Assembly (NCBI GenBank): GCA_035456405.1
Contig: DATIDG010000007.1
Coordinates: forward strand, 1-64,000
DNA from: JAGVSZ01 sp035456405
GTDB taxonomy: Bacteria; Pseudomonadota; Gammaproteobacteria; Burkholderiales; SG8-39
Length of the DNA stretch: 64,000 bases
Direction of reading: 5' to 3'
Part shown: piece by piece, positions 33,154-42,402 of the stretch
How positions within the stretch are numbered: the stretch's first letter is position 1
Layout: every line of letters begins with the position of its first letter
Program-made: the position numbers and the translations under genes
The notes under the pieces: generated by a model
Told to the model about the DNA's origin: nothing
Databases searched by the model: none
What the model saw: only the letters and a program-made list of their open reading frames with translations

Positions 33154-34092
33154 ATGAAAACCGAAATCCTCTCCGTCGCCAACATGCCCGGCCTCGACCT
33201 GGGATCGTTCGAAGAGCACTTCGCGATGCACTGGCTCTGGAAGGCGCCGGACAAGGCGAAGCTGCTGGCCGAGGTCGCGCCGCGCGTGCGCGGCATCCAG
33301 GCGACCGGCAGCTCCGCGGTCGACGCGCAGCTGATCGACGGCCTGCCGAAGCTCGAGATCATCGGCTGCTGCGGCGTCGGCTACGACGGCATCGATGTCG
33401 CCGCGGCCCGCAAGCGCAACGTCATCGTCACCAACACGCCGGACGTACTGAATGACTGCGTTGCCGACCTCGCGATGGGTTTGCTCATCGCCGCGAGCCG
33501 GGGCATCGGGCTCGGCGAGCGCCACGTGCGCGCGGGGAAGTGGCTGCAGGGCGGTGTACCCCTCCAGGCACGCGTCAGCGGCAAGCGCCTCGGCATCGTT
33601 GGCATGGGCCGCATCGGCAAGGTCATCGCGCGGCGCGCGTCGGGCTTCGACATGACGATCGCGTACCACTCGCGGCGCAAGGTCGCCGACGTCGCGTTCG
33701 CCTACTACGATCGGCTCGTGGACCTGGCGAAGAACTCCGACTACCTCGTCGCGATCATCCCCGGCGGCAAGGAGACGTTCCACCTGATCAACGAGGAAGT
33801 GCTGCGCGCGCTTGGGCCGCAGGGCATCCTGGTGAACGTCGCGCGCGGCTCGGTCGTGGACGAGGCCGCGCTCGTGAAGTGCCTGCAGGAGGGTGCGCTC
33901 GGCGGCGCCGGCCTCGACGTGTTCGAGGAGGAGCCGAAGATGCCCGAGGCGCTCTGGAAGCTCGAGAACGTCGTCCTGACGCCGCACATCGGCAGCGGGA
34001 CGCGCGAGACCCGGGCAGCGATGAGCCGGCTCACGCTGGACAATCTCGTCGCGCACTTCGCGGGCAGGCCGGTTCTAACTCCCGTCCCCTGA
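33154..34092 (+). CDS. D-2-hydroxyacid dehydrogenase (hydroxypyruvate/glyoxylate reductase-like)
   Basis: 312 residues. NAD(P)-binding GIVGMGRIGKVIARRASGF with a YHSRRK loop that suggests NADPH preference, catalytic Arg in NVARGSVVDEAAL, Glu in LDVFEEEPKMPE, His in TPHIGSGTRETR. Reduces a 2-oxoacid such as hydroxypyruvate or glyoxylate. Located directly after the aldolase gene and before a TAXI-TRAP transporter, suggesting handling of an imported organic acid. Confidence 0.92.
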   Translation: MKTEILSVANMPGLDLGSFEEHFAMHWLWKAPDKAKLLAEVAPRVRGIQATGSSAVDAQLIDGLPKLEIIGCCGVGYDGIDVAAARKRNVIVTNTPDVLNDCVADLAMGLLIAASRGIGLGERHVRAGKWLQGGVPLQARVSGKRLGIVGMGRIGKVIARRASGFDMTIAYHSRRKVADVAFAYYDRLVDLAKNSDYLVAIIPGGKETFHLINEEVLRALGPQGILVNVARGSVVDEAALVKCLQEGALGGAGLDVFEEEPKMPEALWKLENVVLTPHIGSGTRETRAAMSRLTLDNLVAHFAGRPVLTPVP

Positions 34093-34219
34093 CGGAATCT
34101 CGCCGCGGCGCAGCAGTGCCGCCGCGCCGCGCGGCTATGCGATACTTGCCGCGCACCGGCCCGGACGCCCGAATCGGTAGAAAAAACGGGCCGCACAATC
34201 GACCAAAGGAGGCGATCTC

Positions 34220-35152
34220 ATGTACGGCAAGATTACGTTGTCGCTCGTCCTCGCCCTCGCCACAGGCAGCGCGAGTGCCCAGACCTTCCGGTTCATGACA
34301 GGCCCGCAGGGCGGATCGTGGTATCCGCTCGGGGGCGCGATCCAGTCGCTCGTCGAGAAGGCGGTCCCCGGCTCCTCGGTCCAGGTTTCGCCGGGCGCCG
34401 GCATCTCCAACGTCCGCGGGATCCAGGACGGCAAGGCCGATCTCGGGTTCGGCAACGGCGTCTCGACCGTCGACGGCGTCGCAGGCCGCGAGCCGTTCAA
34501 GGCGAAGCAGGACAACGTCTGCCAGGTCGCGACGCTCTACTTCCAGTACTTCCACTTCGTCGCGCTCGTCGACTCGGGCGTGAAGACGCCCGCCGACCTC
34601 AAGGGCAAGGCGATCACCACCCAGCAGAAGGGCAACACCGGCGAGCAGATGACCCGCGAGGTACTGAAGGTCTACGGGCTCGATTACAAGGCGATGTCGA
34701 AGGTGAACATGGGTTCCTACACCGATTCCGTGGCGCAGCTCAAGGACGGCCACGCGCAGGTGTTCGGCCTGATCACCACCGTGCCCGCCTCCGCGGTCAT
34801 GGACCTCGCGGCGGCGCGCGACATTCGAGTGCTCGAAGTGCCCGCCGAGAAGCTGGCGGCGCTGCAGGAAATCAACCGCGGCTACGACAAGCGCATCATC
34901 AAGGCCGGCAGCTATCCGAAGCAGGACAAGGACATCCAGACCATCGGCACCTGGACCCACATGATCGCGAGCTGCAAACTGCCCGAGGATCAGGTCTACC
35001 GGATAACCAAGGCGCTCGCCGAGAACATCCCCACGCTCGGCGCGGTCGTCGCGGCGGTGAAGGAGCTGAGCGTCAAGGACATGGCCATCGACATCGGCGT
35101 GCCCTACCATCCGGGCGCGCTCAAGTACTACAAGGAAGCGAAGGTCAAGTGA
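34220..35152 (+). CDS. TAXI-family TRAP transporter solute receptor
   Basis: 310-residue periplasmic receptor, signal peptide ending GSASAQ. TFRFMTGPQGGSWYPLGGAI and GISNVRGIQDGKADLGFGNG are family signatures. ATG follows AAAGGAGGCGATCTC, one of the best ribosome binding sites in the window. Paired with the fused permease downstream, from which it is separated by a terminator. Ligand unknown; glutamate or other organic acids are known for the class. Confidence 0.92.
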   Translation: MYGKITLSLVLALATGSASAQTFRFMTGPQGGSWYPLGGAIQSLVEKAVPGSSVQVSPGAGISNVRGIQDGKADLGFGNGVSTVDGVAGREPFKAKQDNVCQVATLYFQYFHFVALVDSGVKTPADLKGKAITTQQKGNTGEQMTREVLKVYGLDYKAMSKVNMGSYTDSVAQLKDGHAQVFGLITTVPASAVMDLAAARDIRVLEVPAEKLAALQEINRGYDKRIIKAGSYPKQDKDIQTIGTWTHMIASCKLPEDQVYRITKALAENIPTLGAVVAAVKELSVKDMAIDIGVPYHPGALKYYKEAKVK

Positions 35153-35186
35153 CCGTCGGCTGACCGGCCGACCGTCCGCGAGCAAC

Positions 35187-35214
35187 CGGGGCGCTGCATG
35201 TGCGCCCCGTTTTT
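35187..35214 (+). terminator. Rho-independent terminator between receptor and permease genes
   Basis: Perfect 8-bp GC-rich stem CGGGGCGC/GCGCCCCG, 7-nt loop, then TTTTT. Positioned 35 nt after the receptor stop and 16 nt before the permease ATG; partial read-through would set receptor far above permease. Confidence 0.8.
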
Positions 35215-35229
35215 CATCCGGGTGCCGCC

Positions 35230-37074
35230 ATGTACGCACGAGCGATCCGCACCGCGATCTTCCTGGTCGCAGCGTCGATGTCGGTCTACCACCTGATCAT
35301 CCCGCTCATCGGCGCGCCCGAGGCGCTTTTCTTCCGCGGCACCCATCTACTCTTCGCGCTCACGCTCACGTTCCTCGCCTACCCCGGCCTCGTCCGGCGC
35401 ACGGACCTGCCCCGCTGGCTCGACTTCCTGCTGATCGTCGCCTCCGTGGCGGCGATCGTGTACCTCTGGGTGAACTACGACGAGCTCCAGGATCGGATCG
35501 TCTACGTCGACGACCTCACAAACGTGCAGCTCGTGCTTGGGGTGATCCTCATCGTCATCGTGATCGACGCGACGCGGCGCGTGATCGGCTGGGCCTTGCC
35601 TATCACCGCGATCGTCTTCCTTGCCTATGCCGTGTTCGTCGCAAAGTCGCGGCCCGAGCAGATCGTGGAGATGATGTACGTGACGACCGAGGGGATCTTC
35701 GGCCCGACGCTCGGCGTGTCCGCCGCGTACGTGATCCTGTTCGTGCTCTTCGGCGCCTTCATGGAGCGCACCGGCGTCGGGCAGCTGTTCATGGACTTCG
35801 CGCTCGCGCTAACCGGCCGCACCGCCGGCGGCCCGGGCAAGGTCGCGGTGGTGAGCTCGAGCCTGTTCGGGACGATCTCCGGCAGCGCGGTCGCAAACGT
35901 CCTCGTCGACGGGCCGATCACGATTCCGCTCATGAAGCGCAGCGGGTTCCGCCCGGCGTTCGCGGCCGCGGTCGAGGCGGTCGCGTCGACCGGCGGGCAG
36001 ATCATGCCGCCGATCATGGGGGCGGCGGCGTTCGTGATGGCCGAGTTCCTCGCGGTGTCGTACTTCCAGGTCACTGTCTGGGCGCTCATCCCGGCGGTCC
36101 TCTATTACCTTGCGGTGTTCTTTGCGGTCCACTTCGAGGCGAAGCGCGTCGGGCTGCTCGGCCTTCCGGATGCCGAGGTGCCGCGGCTGGGGACGGTGTT
36201 GCGCGAACGCGGCCACATGTTCACGCCGATCCTGGTCGTGCTCGCCGGCCTCACGCTCGGGTACAGCGCGCCTCTCTGTGCGCTCGCCGGCACGCTCTCG
36301 TGCGTCCCGGTGGCGCTGCTGCGCAAAACCACGCGCAAGAACGTCAGCTGGCGGAGCATCGTCAGCGCACTCGAGGACGGCGCGAAGCATGCGCTTCCGG
36401 TCGCGCTCGCCTGCGCTTGCGCGGGCATCGTGATCGGCGCGATCGCGCTGACCGGTGCCGGAGTGAAGTTCACGTCGTTCGTGCTATCGCTGACACAGGA
36501 GAACCTCGTGATCGCGCTCGTCCTGATGATGCTCGCCGGGATCGTCCTCGGCATGGGCATGCCGACGACGCCCGCGTACATCGTGATGGTGGCGCTGCTG
36601 GTGCCGGCGATCCACAAGCTCGGCATCGTTTTGCCCGCCGCGCACATGTTTGCGTTCTACTTCGCGATCCTCTCGGCGATCACTCCGCCGGTCGCCCTTG
36701 CGGTGTACGCCGCGGCCGGGCTCGCCAAGGCCAACATGTGGACGTCCGGATGGGCGGCGATGCGGGCCGCGGCGCCCGCCTACATCGTGCCGTTCATGTT
36801 CGTCTACGAGCCGGCGCTGCTGATGATCGGGGACTGGCAGACGACGGTGCATGCCTTCGTCACCGCGACGTTCGGGGTGATCCTGCTCTCGGCGGGGCTG
36901 TTCGGGTACCTCTTGCGCTCCGCGTTGATGTGGGAGCGCGCGCTGCTCGTCGCCGCGGCGGTGCTTCTGATCAAGCCCGGCTGGATCACCGATCTTGTCG
37001 GCGTCGGCCTCTTCGCGCTCGTCGCAGGGATGCAGTGGGCGAGCCGCCAACGCGCGACGTCCGCCTCGACCTGA
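35230..37074 (+). CDS. TRAP transporter fused permease (DctQ-DctM fusion, TAXI type)
   Basis: 614 residues, about 16 hydrophobic helices. The N-terminal four-helix DctQ-like part (YHLIIPLIGAPEALFFRG) is followed by the DctM-like transporter domain with GTISGSAVANVLVDGPITIP, ASTGGQIMPPIMGAAAFVMA, GIVLGMGMPTTPAYIVMVAL and ILSAITPPVALAVYAAAGLA. I chose ATG 35230 because an upstream GTG at 35200 lies inside the terminator hairpin. Na+-driven uptake of the receptor's ligand. Confidence 0.94.
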   Translation: MYARAIRTAIFLVAASMSVYHLIIPLIGAPEALFFRGTHLLFALTLTFLAYPGLVRRTDLPRWLDFLLIVASVAAIVYLWVNYDELQDRIVYVDDLTNVQLVLGVILIVIVIDATRRVIGWALPITAIVFLAYAVFVAKSRPEQIVEMMYVTTEGIFGPTLGVSAAYVILFVLFGAFMERTGVGQLFMDFALALTGRTAGGPGKVAVVSSSLFGTISGSAVANVLVDGPITIPLMKRSGFRPAFAAAVEAVASTGGQIMPPIMGAAAFVMAEFLAVSYFQVTVWALIPAVLYYLAVFFAVHFEAKRVGLLGLPDAEVPRLGTVLRERGHMFTPILVVLAGLTLGYSAPLCALAGTLSCVPVALLRKTTRKNVSWRSIVSALEDGAKHALPVALACACAGIVIGAIALTGAGVKFTSFVLSLTQENLVIALVLMMLAGIVLGMGMPTTPAYIVMVALLVPAIHKLGIVLPAAHMFAFYFAILSAITPPVALAVYAAAGLAKANMWTSGWAAMRAAAPAYIVPFMFVYEPALLMIGDWQTTVHAFVTATFGVILLSAGLFGYLLRSALMWERALLVAAAVLLIKPGWITDLVGVGLFALVAGMQWASRQRATSAST

Positions 37075-37084
37075 CGGCTGCGGC

Positions 37085-38290
37085 ATGACGGCCACTCGCT
37101 GGCCAGCGGTCGCCGCGGCGATCGCCACCGGCGTGGTCGCAGCGGCCTACGTCGGAAAGCTCCCGCCCGCCCTCCCTGCTCTCACGAGCGAGTTCGGCCT
37201 TTCGCTCGTCGCGGCCGGCTGGGTCGTGTCGATGTTCAACGCGATCGCGACCGCGACGGCGATCTTCTTCGGCGTTGCCGCGGACCGCGCCGGCGCATTC
37301 CGCGCCTGCATCGCCGGGCTCGTGCTGCTCGCGGTCGGCGGCGCGGCCGGCGCGCTCGCGTCCGGAACCGTCGGGCTCATGGCCTCGCGGGTCGTCGAGG
37401 GCATCGGGTTCATCACGGTGAGCGTCTCGGCCGCCGCGCTGGTCTTCAGCGCCGCTGCGCCCGACGACCGCAGGCTCGCGCTCGGGGTATGGAGCGCGTA
37501 CATGCCTTTCGGCTTCGCCCTGACCGTGCTCGCCGCGCCGCCGCTGCTTGCGGCAGTCGGCTGGCGCGGCCTCTGGATCGCCGTGGTCGTCGTCACCGCG
37601 GCCTGCGGCGCGTGGCTCGCGACGCAGCCCCGGCAGTATGGGTTGCCGCCTGCGGCCGGGCGTTCGCTCACCGCCATCACCGCGGCGCTGCGCCAACCCG
37701 GACCGTGGTGGGTCGCCGCCGCAATGGGCTTCTACACCGCGCAATGGAGCTCGGTGATGGTCTGGCTGCCGACCTTCCTGGTGCAGGAGCGCGAGTCCTC
37801 GGTGCTGGCAGCGTCGCTCGCGACGGCGCTGGCCGTCGTCGTCAACGTGCCCGGGAACCTCACCGGGACGTGGCTGCTCCAGCGCCGCGTCGAGCGCGGG
37901 CGGATCATCGTCGCCGGCGCGGTGACGATGGGCGTCTGCGGCGTCGTGAGCCTCGCCGCGCCGATCCCCGATGCGCTGCGCTACGTCGCATGCCTCCTGC
38001 TGTCCTACGGCGGCGGGATCATTCCCCCGGCGGTGCTCAGCTCGACGCAGGTCTACGCGCGCTCCGGCGCACAGGTCGCGAGCCTCCAGGGCCTGATCAT
38101 GCAGGGCTCCAATCTCGGGCAGTTCGTCGGCCCCGTGGCCATTGCGGCGCTCGTTTCGGCGACGGGCGACTGGGCAAACGCCGCCTGGGTCCTGGGCGCG
38201 GCGGCGGCCTGCGCCGCGGCGTGCGGCCGGGTCGTGAGCCGGATCGAGCGGGGGCCGCGCGCCACTAAGCGGCTTGCCGCGCCCGATTGA
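37085..38290 (+). CDS. MFS transporter (CynX/NimT-like)
   Basis: 401 residues with twelve predicted helices. The 10-nt gap after the TRAP permease implies the same operon. PALPALTSEFGLSLVAAGWV, the loop GVAADRAGAFRACIAGLV and GVWSAYMPFGFALTVLAAPP fit the small-anion/organic-acid MFS subgroup. ATG 37085 gives a short cytoplasmic N-terminus. Probably exports or imports a related compound. Confidence 0.85.
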   Translation: MTATRWPAVAAAIATGVVAAAYVGKLPPALPALTSEFGLSLVAAGWVVSMFNAIATATAIFFGVAADRAGAFRACIAGLVLLAVGGAAGALASGTVGLMASRVVEGIGFITVSVSAAALVFSAAAPDDRRLALGVWSAYMPFGFALTVLAAPPLLAAVGWRGLWIAVVVVTAACGAWLATQPRQYGLPPAAGRSLTAITAALRQPGPWWVAAAMGFYTAQWSSVMVWLPTFLVQERESSVLAASLATALAVVVNVPGNLTGTWLLQRRVERGRIIVAGAVTMGVCGVVSLAAPIPDALRYVACLLLSYGGGIIPPAVLSSTQVYARSGAQVASLQGLIMQGSNLGQFVGPVAIAALVSATGDWANAAWVLGAAAACAAACGRVVSRIERGPRATKRLAAPD

Positions 38291-38369
38291 GTTAGGTCAA
38301 ACTGCCGGGGTAGCCGCGTGCCACCATGACCGTGGCAATGCGGCGTCGCATCACGACTCGGAGAACGAC

Positions 38370-39200
38370 ATGCCCTACAAGACCCTGCTCGTCCACGTCG
38401 ACAACGGCAAGCGCAGCGCACTGCGCGTCGATATCGCGTGCCGTCTGGCGAAGCAATCCGATGCGCATCTCATCGGTCTGCACGCGCTCACGGTCGTGAA
38501 GCTGCCGTCCTATGTGATGGTCGAGGGCGGCGTACAGGTGCGCGAGTTGAACGAGCGGATTCAGCGCGAGTCGGCGGTCGCCGCCGAGCAGGTCTTCAAG
38601 AAGGCCGTCAAGGCCGCGGGCGCCACCAAGACCGAGTGGCGCGCGTCGCGGCGGGATGCGGTCGAGTCGGTCCCGGTGCACGGCCGGTACGCCGACCTCC
38701 TCGTCATCGGCCAGCCGAACGAGACCGACGGTAGCGGCGTCGAGCCCGATTTCGCCGAGCGGCTGCTCCTCGCCGTGGGGCGTCCGGCGCTCGTGATTCC
38801 GTATGCCGGCGACTTCCCGTCCGTCGGCAATCGCGTGCTGGTCGCATGGAACGCCAGCCGCGAGGCGACCCGCGCCGTCACCGATGCAATTCCGATCCTG
38901 CGCGAGGCGCAGCAGGTCGACGTGATCGCGTTCAACCCGAAGAACGCACCGCACGGCGAGGTCCCGGGCGCCGACATCGGCCTGTACCTGGCGCGCCACG
39001 GTATCAAGGTGAACGTCTCGCAGCAGACCGCCGAGGACGTGGACGTCGGCAACCAGCTCCTCTCGCGCGCGGCCGATCTCGACTCGGACCTGATCGTGAT
39101 GGGCGCCTACGGGCACTCGCGCATGCAGGAGCTCATCATGGGCGGCGCGACGCGCACCGTGCTGAAGTCGATGACCGTGCCGGTGCTGATGTCGCACTGA
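38370..39200 (+). CDS. Universal stress protein, tandem-domain
   Basis: 276 residues comprising two Usp domains. First domain starts MPYKTLLVHVDNGKRSALRV; the second starts VLVAWNASREATRAVTDAIP and ends with the ATP-binding-type motif VMGAYGHSRMQELIMGGATR. Two-domain Usp proteins are common in betaproteobacteria. ATG 38370 follows CGGAGAACGAC. Convergent with the RlpA-like gene. Confidence 0.9.
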   Translation: MPYKTLLVHVDNGKRSALRVDIACRLAKQSDAHLIGLHALTVVKLPSYVMVEGGVQVRELNERIQRESAVAAEQVFKKAVKAAGATKTEWRASRRDAVESVPVHGRYADLLVIGQPNETDGSGVEPDFAERLLLAVGRPALVIPYAGDFPSVGNRVLVAWNASREATRAVTDAIPILREAQQVDVIAFNPKNAPHGEVPGADIGLYLARHGIKVNVSQQTAEDVDVGNQLLSRAADLDSDLIVMGAYGHSRMQELIMGGATRTVLKSMTVPVLMSH

Positions 39201-39211
39201 GCGCGCGAGGG

Positions 39212-39784
39212 TCAGCGCTTTTTCAGGGGCTGTCGCGCGAGGCAGGTGCGGACGTGCCGCTCAGCCCAATGGTCGCGCAGGCCGAGGATCTCGGCCTCGT
39301 TCCGGCACCGTAGCCTCGGCCCCGCCGGATCGTTGGGAGCCGGCTCGAACCGCGGCGCCAGCGGCTCGCGAAAGACCGACTCGGGCCCCTCCTCGGACGT
39401 CGCCAGGCGCCCGCCGTCCCCGAGCACCAGCACCTGGAGCTCCACCTTGCGCTCAAAGTCGGTGCCCATGCCCAGCTCTTCGGCCGCGCGCCGCGACAGG
39501 TTCACGACCTTCCCGGGCCCGCCGCCCCAGCGATCGTTGATGAGCACGGTCACGCTCTGTCCGGAAGCCGGATCGGTCACCCGGAGCCGCGTTCCGAACG
39601 GGAGCGTCCGGTGTGCGGCAGTGAGACGCCCGCCGGTGTAGGTCTGGCCGCTCGCGGTGAGACGGCCCTCGAGGTCGTCGGCATAGATCGACGCGAGGCC
39701 GGACTCGGTTTCCTGGGCAAGGGCTGACGGACCGATCGCGACGAGCACGCTCGCAACGGCGGCCAGCAACGGGCGATACGGCAT
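39212..39784 (-). CDS. RlpA-like double-psi beta-barrel protein (septal lytic transglycosylase family)
   Basis: 190 residues, signal peptide ending PSALAQ. The RlpA core is present: GLASIYADDLEGRLTASGQ, LTAAHRTLPFGTRLRVTD, INDRWGGGPGKVVNLSRRAA with the Asp expected for lytic activity. No SPOR domain follows; instead an uncharacterised tail with LRCRNEAEILGLRDHWAERH. ATG 39784 after GGAGGTCGTTG. Periplasmic, possibly acts on denuded glycan strands. Confidence 0.82.
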   Translation of the reverse strand: MPYRPLLAAVASVLVAIGPSALAQETESGLASIYADDLEGRLTASGQTYTGGRLTAAHRTLPFGTRLRVTDPASGQSVTVLINDRWGGGPGKVVNLSRRAAEELGMGTDFERKVELQVLVLGDGGRLATSEEGPESVFREPLAPRFEPAPNDPAGPRLRCRNEAEILGLRDHWAERHVRTCLARQPLKKR

Positions 39785-39822
39785 CAACGACCTCCGCTCT
39801 CGCCGCGCGGTCACTTGAACAT

Positions 39823-40644
39823 TCACTGGACGTTTCGCAAGGCGTACCGCGTCTCGGGGATCGCGTAGCGCGCCTCGCCGCACACGTCGTTGATCGCTTT
39901 GTTGGTATCGAAGTAGACCTGCCAGTAGTGGCTGTTGTGGCAGAAGGGCCGCACCGCGATCACCGCGCCCATCGGGTTGAACTCGAGGATCTGCACCGAG
40001 GGCGCGGGCTGAGCAATGACGTTCGGGATCCGCGCCACACGCTCCCCAAGGCGCTTGATCGCGTCGTGCGGATCGACGCTGTGCGCGATCTGCGCCTTGA
40101 GGTCCACGCGGCGATACGGGTTGGTGGTGTAGTTGTGGATCGTGTCGGAGAAGATCTTGTTGTTGCCGATGTAGATGCGGACGTTGTCCACGGTATCGAG
40201 CGCCGTCACGAACAGCCCGATCTCCTTCACGTCCCCGGTCACGCCGCCGACGGTGATCATGTCGCCCACCCTGAACGGTCGCAGGGTCATCAGGAAGATT
40301 CCAGCGGCGAAGTTCGCGAGCAGCCCCGCCCACGCCGCGCCGATCGCGATGCCGACGGCCGCGATGAGGGCCGCGAACGAGGTCGTCTCGATCCCGAGCA
40401 CGCCGAAGGCCGCGATCAGTACCAGGATCTTCATCAGCACGCTCGCGCTCGCCTCGAGGTAGCGCCCGAGCGTCGGGTCGACCTTGCGCGCGGTGAGCAT
40501 CCGGCCGAACGCGGCGGCGATGAAGCGCACGATCCAGCTTCCGACGATCCAGACGGCAATCGCGCCGAGGATCCGCCAGCCGAAGGGGATGAGGTAGGTG
40601 TTGGCGAATTGGCTCGCTTCGTTGACGAGGCTTTCCGGGTTCAT
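39823..40644 (-). CDS. Small-conductance mechanosensitive channel (MscS family)
   Basis: 273 residues, the length of MscS. Three transmembrane helices, the third pore-lining with small-residue pattern AVGIAIGAAWAGLLANFAAG, then the beta domain FRVGDMITVGGVTGDVKEIG and IYIGNNKIFSDTIHNYTTNP. Releases solutes at hypo-osmotic shock. ATG 40644 after CACGGAGCCGCC. Convergent neighbours suggest a monocistronic unit, or an operon with the small upstream frame at 40668. Confidence 0.95.
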   Translation of the reverse strand: MNPESLVNEASQFANTYLIPFGWRILGAIAVWIVGSWIVRFIAAAFGRMLTARKVDPTLGRYLEASASVLMKILVLIAAFGVLGIETTSFAALIAAVGIAIGAAWAGLLANFAAGIFLMTLRPFRVGDMITVGGVTGDVKEIGLFVTALDTVDNVRIYIGNNKIFSDTIHNYTTNPYRRVDLKAQIAHSVDPHDAIKRLGERVARIPNVIAQPAPSVQILEFNPMGAVIAVRPFCHNSHYWQVYFDTNKAINDVCGEARYAIPETRYALRNVQ

Positions 40645-40667
40645 GGCGGCTCCGTGGATTCGGGGTT

Positions 40668-40898
40668 CTAGATGAGGGCTTTGAGCAGGTTGAGCGCGAG
40701 GTCTTTGACCGGCACCTGGAGCGCGAGCACTGCGATCAGCGGCACCGCGGCTGCAGCGGCGATCGGGATTATCGCCGTCTTGCCGATCGGCACGGTGCGC
40801 ATGGCCTTCACCGCGTCGTACGCCGCGAGGGCTCGGGCGCGGCGCCGGCTGGTCGCACCGCCTGGGTCATGACGATCCCCCGAGTCGCGGCGCTTCAA
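40668..40898 (-). pseudogene. C-terminal stub of a polytopic membrane protein
   Basis: 76-codon frame whose last ~55 residues (AAYDAVKAMRTVPIGKTAII, then two hydrophobic stretches and VKDLALNLLKALI) resemble the conserved end of a large uncharacterised proteobacterial membrane protein (pattern SFEVVRxMRxVPFGK...LLPLLLTM). The N-terminal 20 residues are low-complexity basic and not part of it. Either a degraded gene or an independent small membrane protein starting at the Met of MRTVPIGK. Confidence 0.4.
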
Positions 40899-40960
40899 CG
40901 TCCCTGCATTTCCTTCCTTTGCTTGCGCCCGTGGGCCGGGGCCTCCGGTTCGAACGCCCG

Positions 40961-41548
40961 CTACTTCGCCGGCTCCACGCTCACGGCGAAGGCTTCGCGG
41001 AACGTGACTTCGACCTCGTCGCCGGGCTTGAGGCCGCGGATGAACTCCCGCGCCTTGGGATCGTTGACCTTGATGCGGCGGTTGTAGCCGCGCGGCCCTG
41101 TCACTTCGACGATGTTCTGCGCCGGGTCGACGAAGTAGATTTTGACCGGCAGGCGCACCTCGTCCACCACGCCGGCCGCGGGTCGCTCGCCCGGCGCAGC
41201 GCGCGCGGTGAAAGTGCTCGCTCCGACCGAACCCGTCCCGGGCTTGATGACCTCGGCCAGCAGCGCTTCCTGGTAGCTGACCACCACCCGGTCGCCGACT
41301 CTGACCTGGGGCAGGTTGCGGACCTCGGGCCCGGCCTTCACCACCAACGGACGCCCGTCGGGCGCTTTCAACGTCACGAGGCGGCTCGTGAGGTCGATCG
41401 CCTCGACCGTGGCGACGGCCTTCTGCGTCTCGGTGAGCTCGACCGGCACCGGCGTCTGGGCGCAGCCGGCGGCGACGGCGACGACCACCGCCGTGAGGGC
41501 GATGGCGGCGGCGCGCCGCACGCGATTGATTGCGAGGAGGTCGTTCAT
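40961..41548 (-). CDS. Putative lipoprotein of unknown function
   Basis: 195 residues. Lipobox AVAAGC (Cys29). The mature part has OB-like beta repeats: QKAVATVEAIDLTSRLVTLK, DGRPLVVKAGPEVRNLPQVR, VGDRVVVSYQEALLAEV, and near the end GLKPGDEVEVTFREAFAVSV. The pattern 'modulates x, within a hydrated beta-barrel' is common to envelope lipoproteins with DUF5666-like domains; I cannot assign a function. ATG overlaps the stop of the preceding frame by ATGA; ribosome binding site CGGAGACAACC. Confidence 0.75.
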   Translation of the reverse strand: MNDLLAINRVRRAAAIALTAVVVAVAAGCAQTPVPVELTETQKAVATVEAIDLTSRLVTLKAPDGRPLVVKAGPEVRNLPQVRVGDRVVVSYQEALLAEVIKPGTGSVGASTFTARAAPGERPAAGVVDEVRLPVKIYFVDPAQNIVEVTGPRGYNRRIKVNDPKAREFIRGLKPGDEVEVTFREAFAVSVEPAK

Positions 41549-41871
41549 GGTTGTCTCCGATCAGGAAAGGAAATCGACTCGGGAAGTACGGCGCAGCAGG
41601 GCGCCGCCGCCGGGATCTCGCGGCCCGCCGGATCCGTTCCGATCCGGCCGGTCAAGGCGGCGGCCTTCGGCTCGAAGAAGTGCGCGTGACGTCCGCACGC
41701 GTCGTACCGCCACGCCTCCACGAACGCCGAGCGCGCTCCAACTCGCACGGACAGGGTGACCCGGCCACGCGGACGCAGTATAGGTCGCCGCCCGCACTGC
41801 GCACGCGCGTGCAGGCAGACCTCGCAGGCGGGGCGCTCGGTCGGCGTCAGATCGCGGGCGAGCGCATCCAT
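41545..41871 (-). CDS. Hypothetical protein, possibly coupled to the lipoprotein gene
   Basis: 108 codons with Cys-containing segments (PACEVCLHARAQCGRRP, WRYDACGRHAHFFEP, AAAPCCAVLPES). Codon third positions are G/C-rich like real genes here, and its TGA overlaps the downstream lipoprotein ATG by 4 nt. No good ribosome binding site and no family recognised, so it may be spurious. Confidence 0.35.
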   Translation of the reverse strand: MDALARDLTPTERPACEVCLHARAQCGRRPILRPRGRVTLSVRVGARSAFVEAWRYDACGRHAHFFEPKAAALTGRIGTDPAGREIPAAAPCCAVLPESISFPDRRQP

Positions 41872-42015
41872 CTCGAGACCAACCGTTTGACGTCATGTCG
41901 ATCGCTGGTGCGAAAGGCGATCCATGCCTGCGCGCCGGACCTACCGCTTCTCGGGCGGGTACACGGCCCGCCAGTCGTTCTTCATGCTCACGATCGTCAA
42001 CCGCACGACGACCGG

Positions 42016-42402
42016 TTACTTGGCCACGTGCCAGACCCCATTCACACCGTCGCCCGTCTTGTCGCCGCTTTTCTGATCGCCGATGAACATGTAGAGCGGC
42101 TTGCCCTTGTAGGCCCACTGCGGGGAGCCGTCGTCGCGCTTGATGATGCTGAAATCCCGGGCGTTGCGCTCGCCCGCGTTCGGCCTGAACGGCGGCCACT
42201 TCGCTGCGCAATCGGCGTTGCACACGCTGCGCGGCGGGTCCGTCGGGTCCTTGTCGAACGTGTAGAGCGTCTTGTGCGAGTACGCCTCGGTCAGAATGCC
42301 GCCGCGCATTTCCGCGGGCGCGACCACGCGGTCGCTGGCGCAGCCACCGGCAGAGGCAACCGCCACGGCGAGTGCGATTGCTGCGGGTCGAATCGTTGTC
42401 AT
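42016..42402 (-). CDS. Secreted Lipoprotein_15 (COG4315-type) protein
   Basis: 128 residues, lipoprotein signal with SAGGC (Cys21). Tandem family motifs TLYTFDKDPTDPPRSVCNAD plus CAAKWPPFRP, and KPLYMFIGDQKSGDKTGDGV plus NGVWHVAK. Function unknown; predicted periplasmic or outer-membrane. After its TAA the same frame stays open for 24 codons (ends VYPPEKR), probably meaningless. A short paralogous remnant lies at 46380-46436. Confidence 0.85.
   Translation of the reverse strand: MTTIRPAAIALAVAVASAGGCASDRVVAPAEMRGGILTEAYSHKTLYTFDKDPTDPPRSVCNADCAAKWPPFRPNAGERNARDFSIIKRDDGSPQWAYKGKPLYMFIGDQKSGDKTGDGVNGVWHVAK

Noticed and set aside
38292..39197. 301-codon minus-strand frame opposite the universal stress gene
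   Set aside because: Pure shadow of the usp coding frame (His/Arg/Asp-rich, no family features).
40935..40965. GGTTCGAAC sequence resembling a tRNA T-loop
   Set aside because: No acceptor or anticodon stems can be formed around it; no tRNA gene is seen in the window.
41915..42015. In-frame continuation after the Lipoprotein_15 stop (ends WRAVYPPEKR)
   Set aside because: The natural C-terminus WHVAK precedes the stop and the extension has no counterpart in the family pattern; read-through was not supported.
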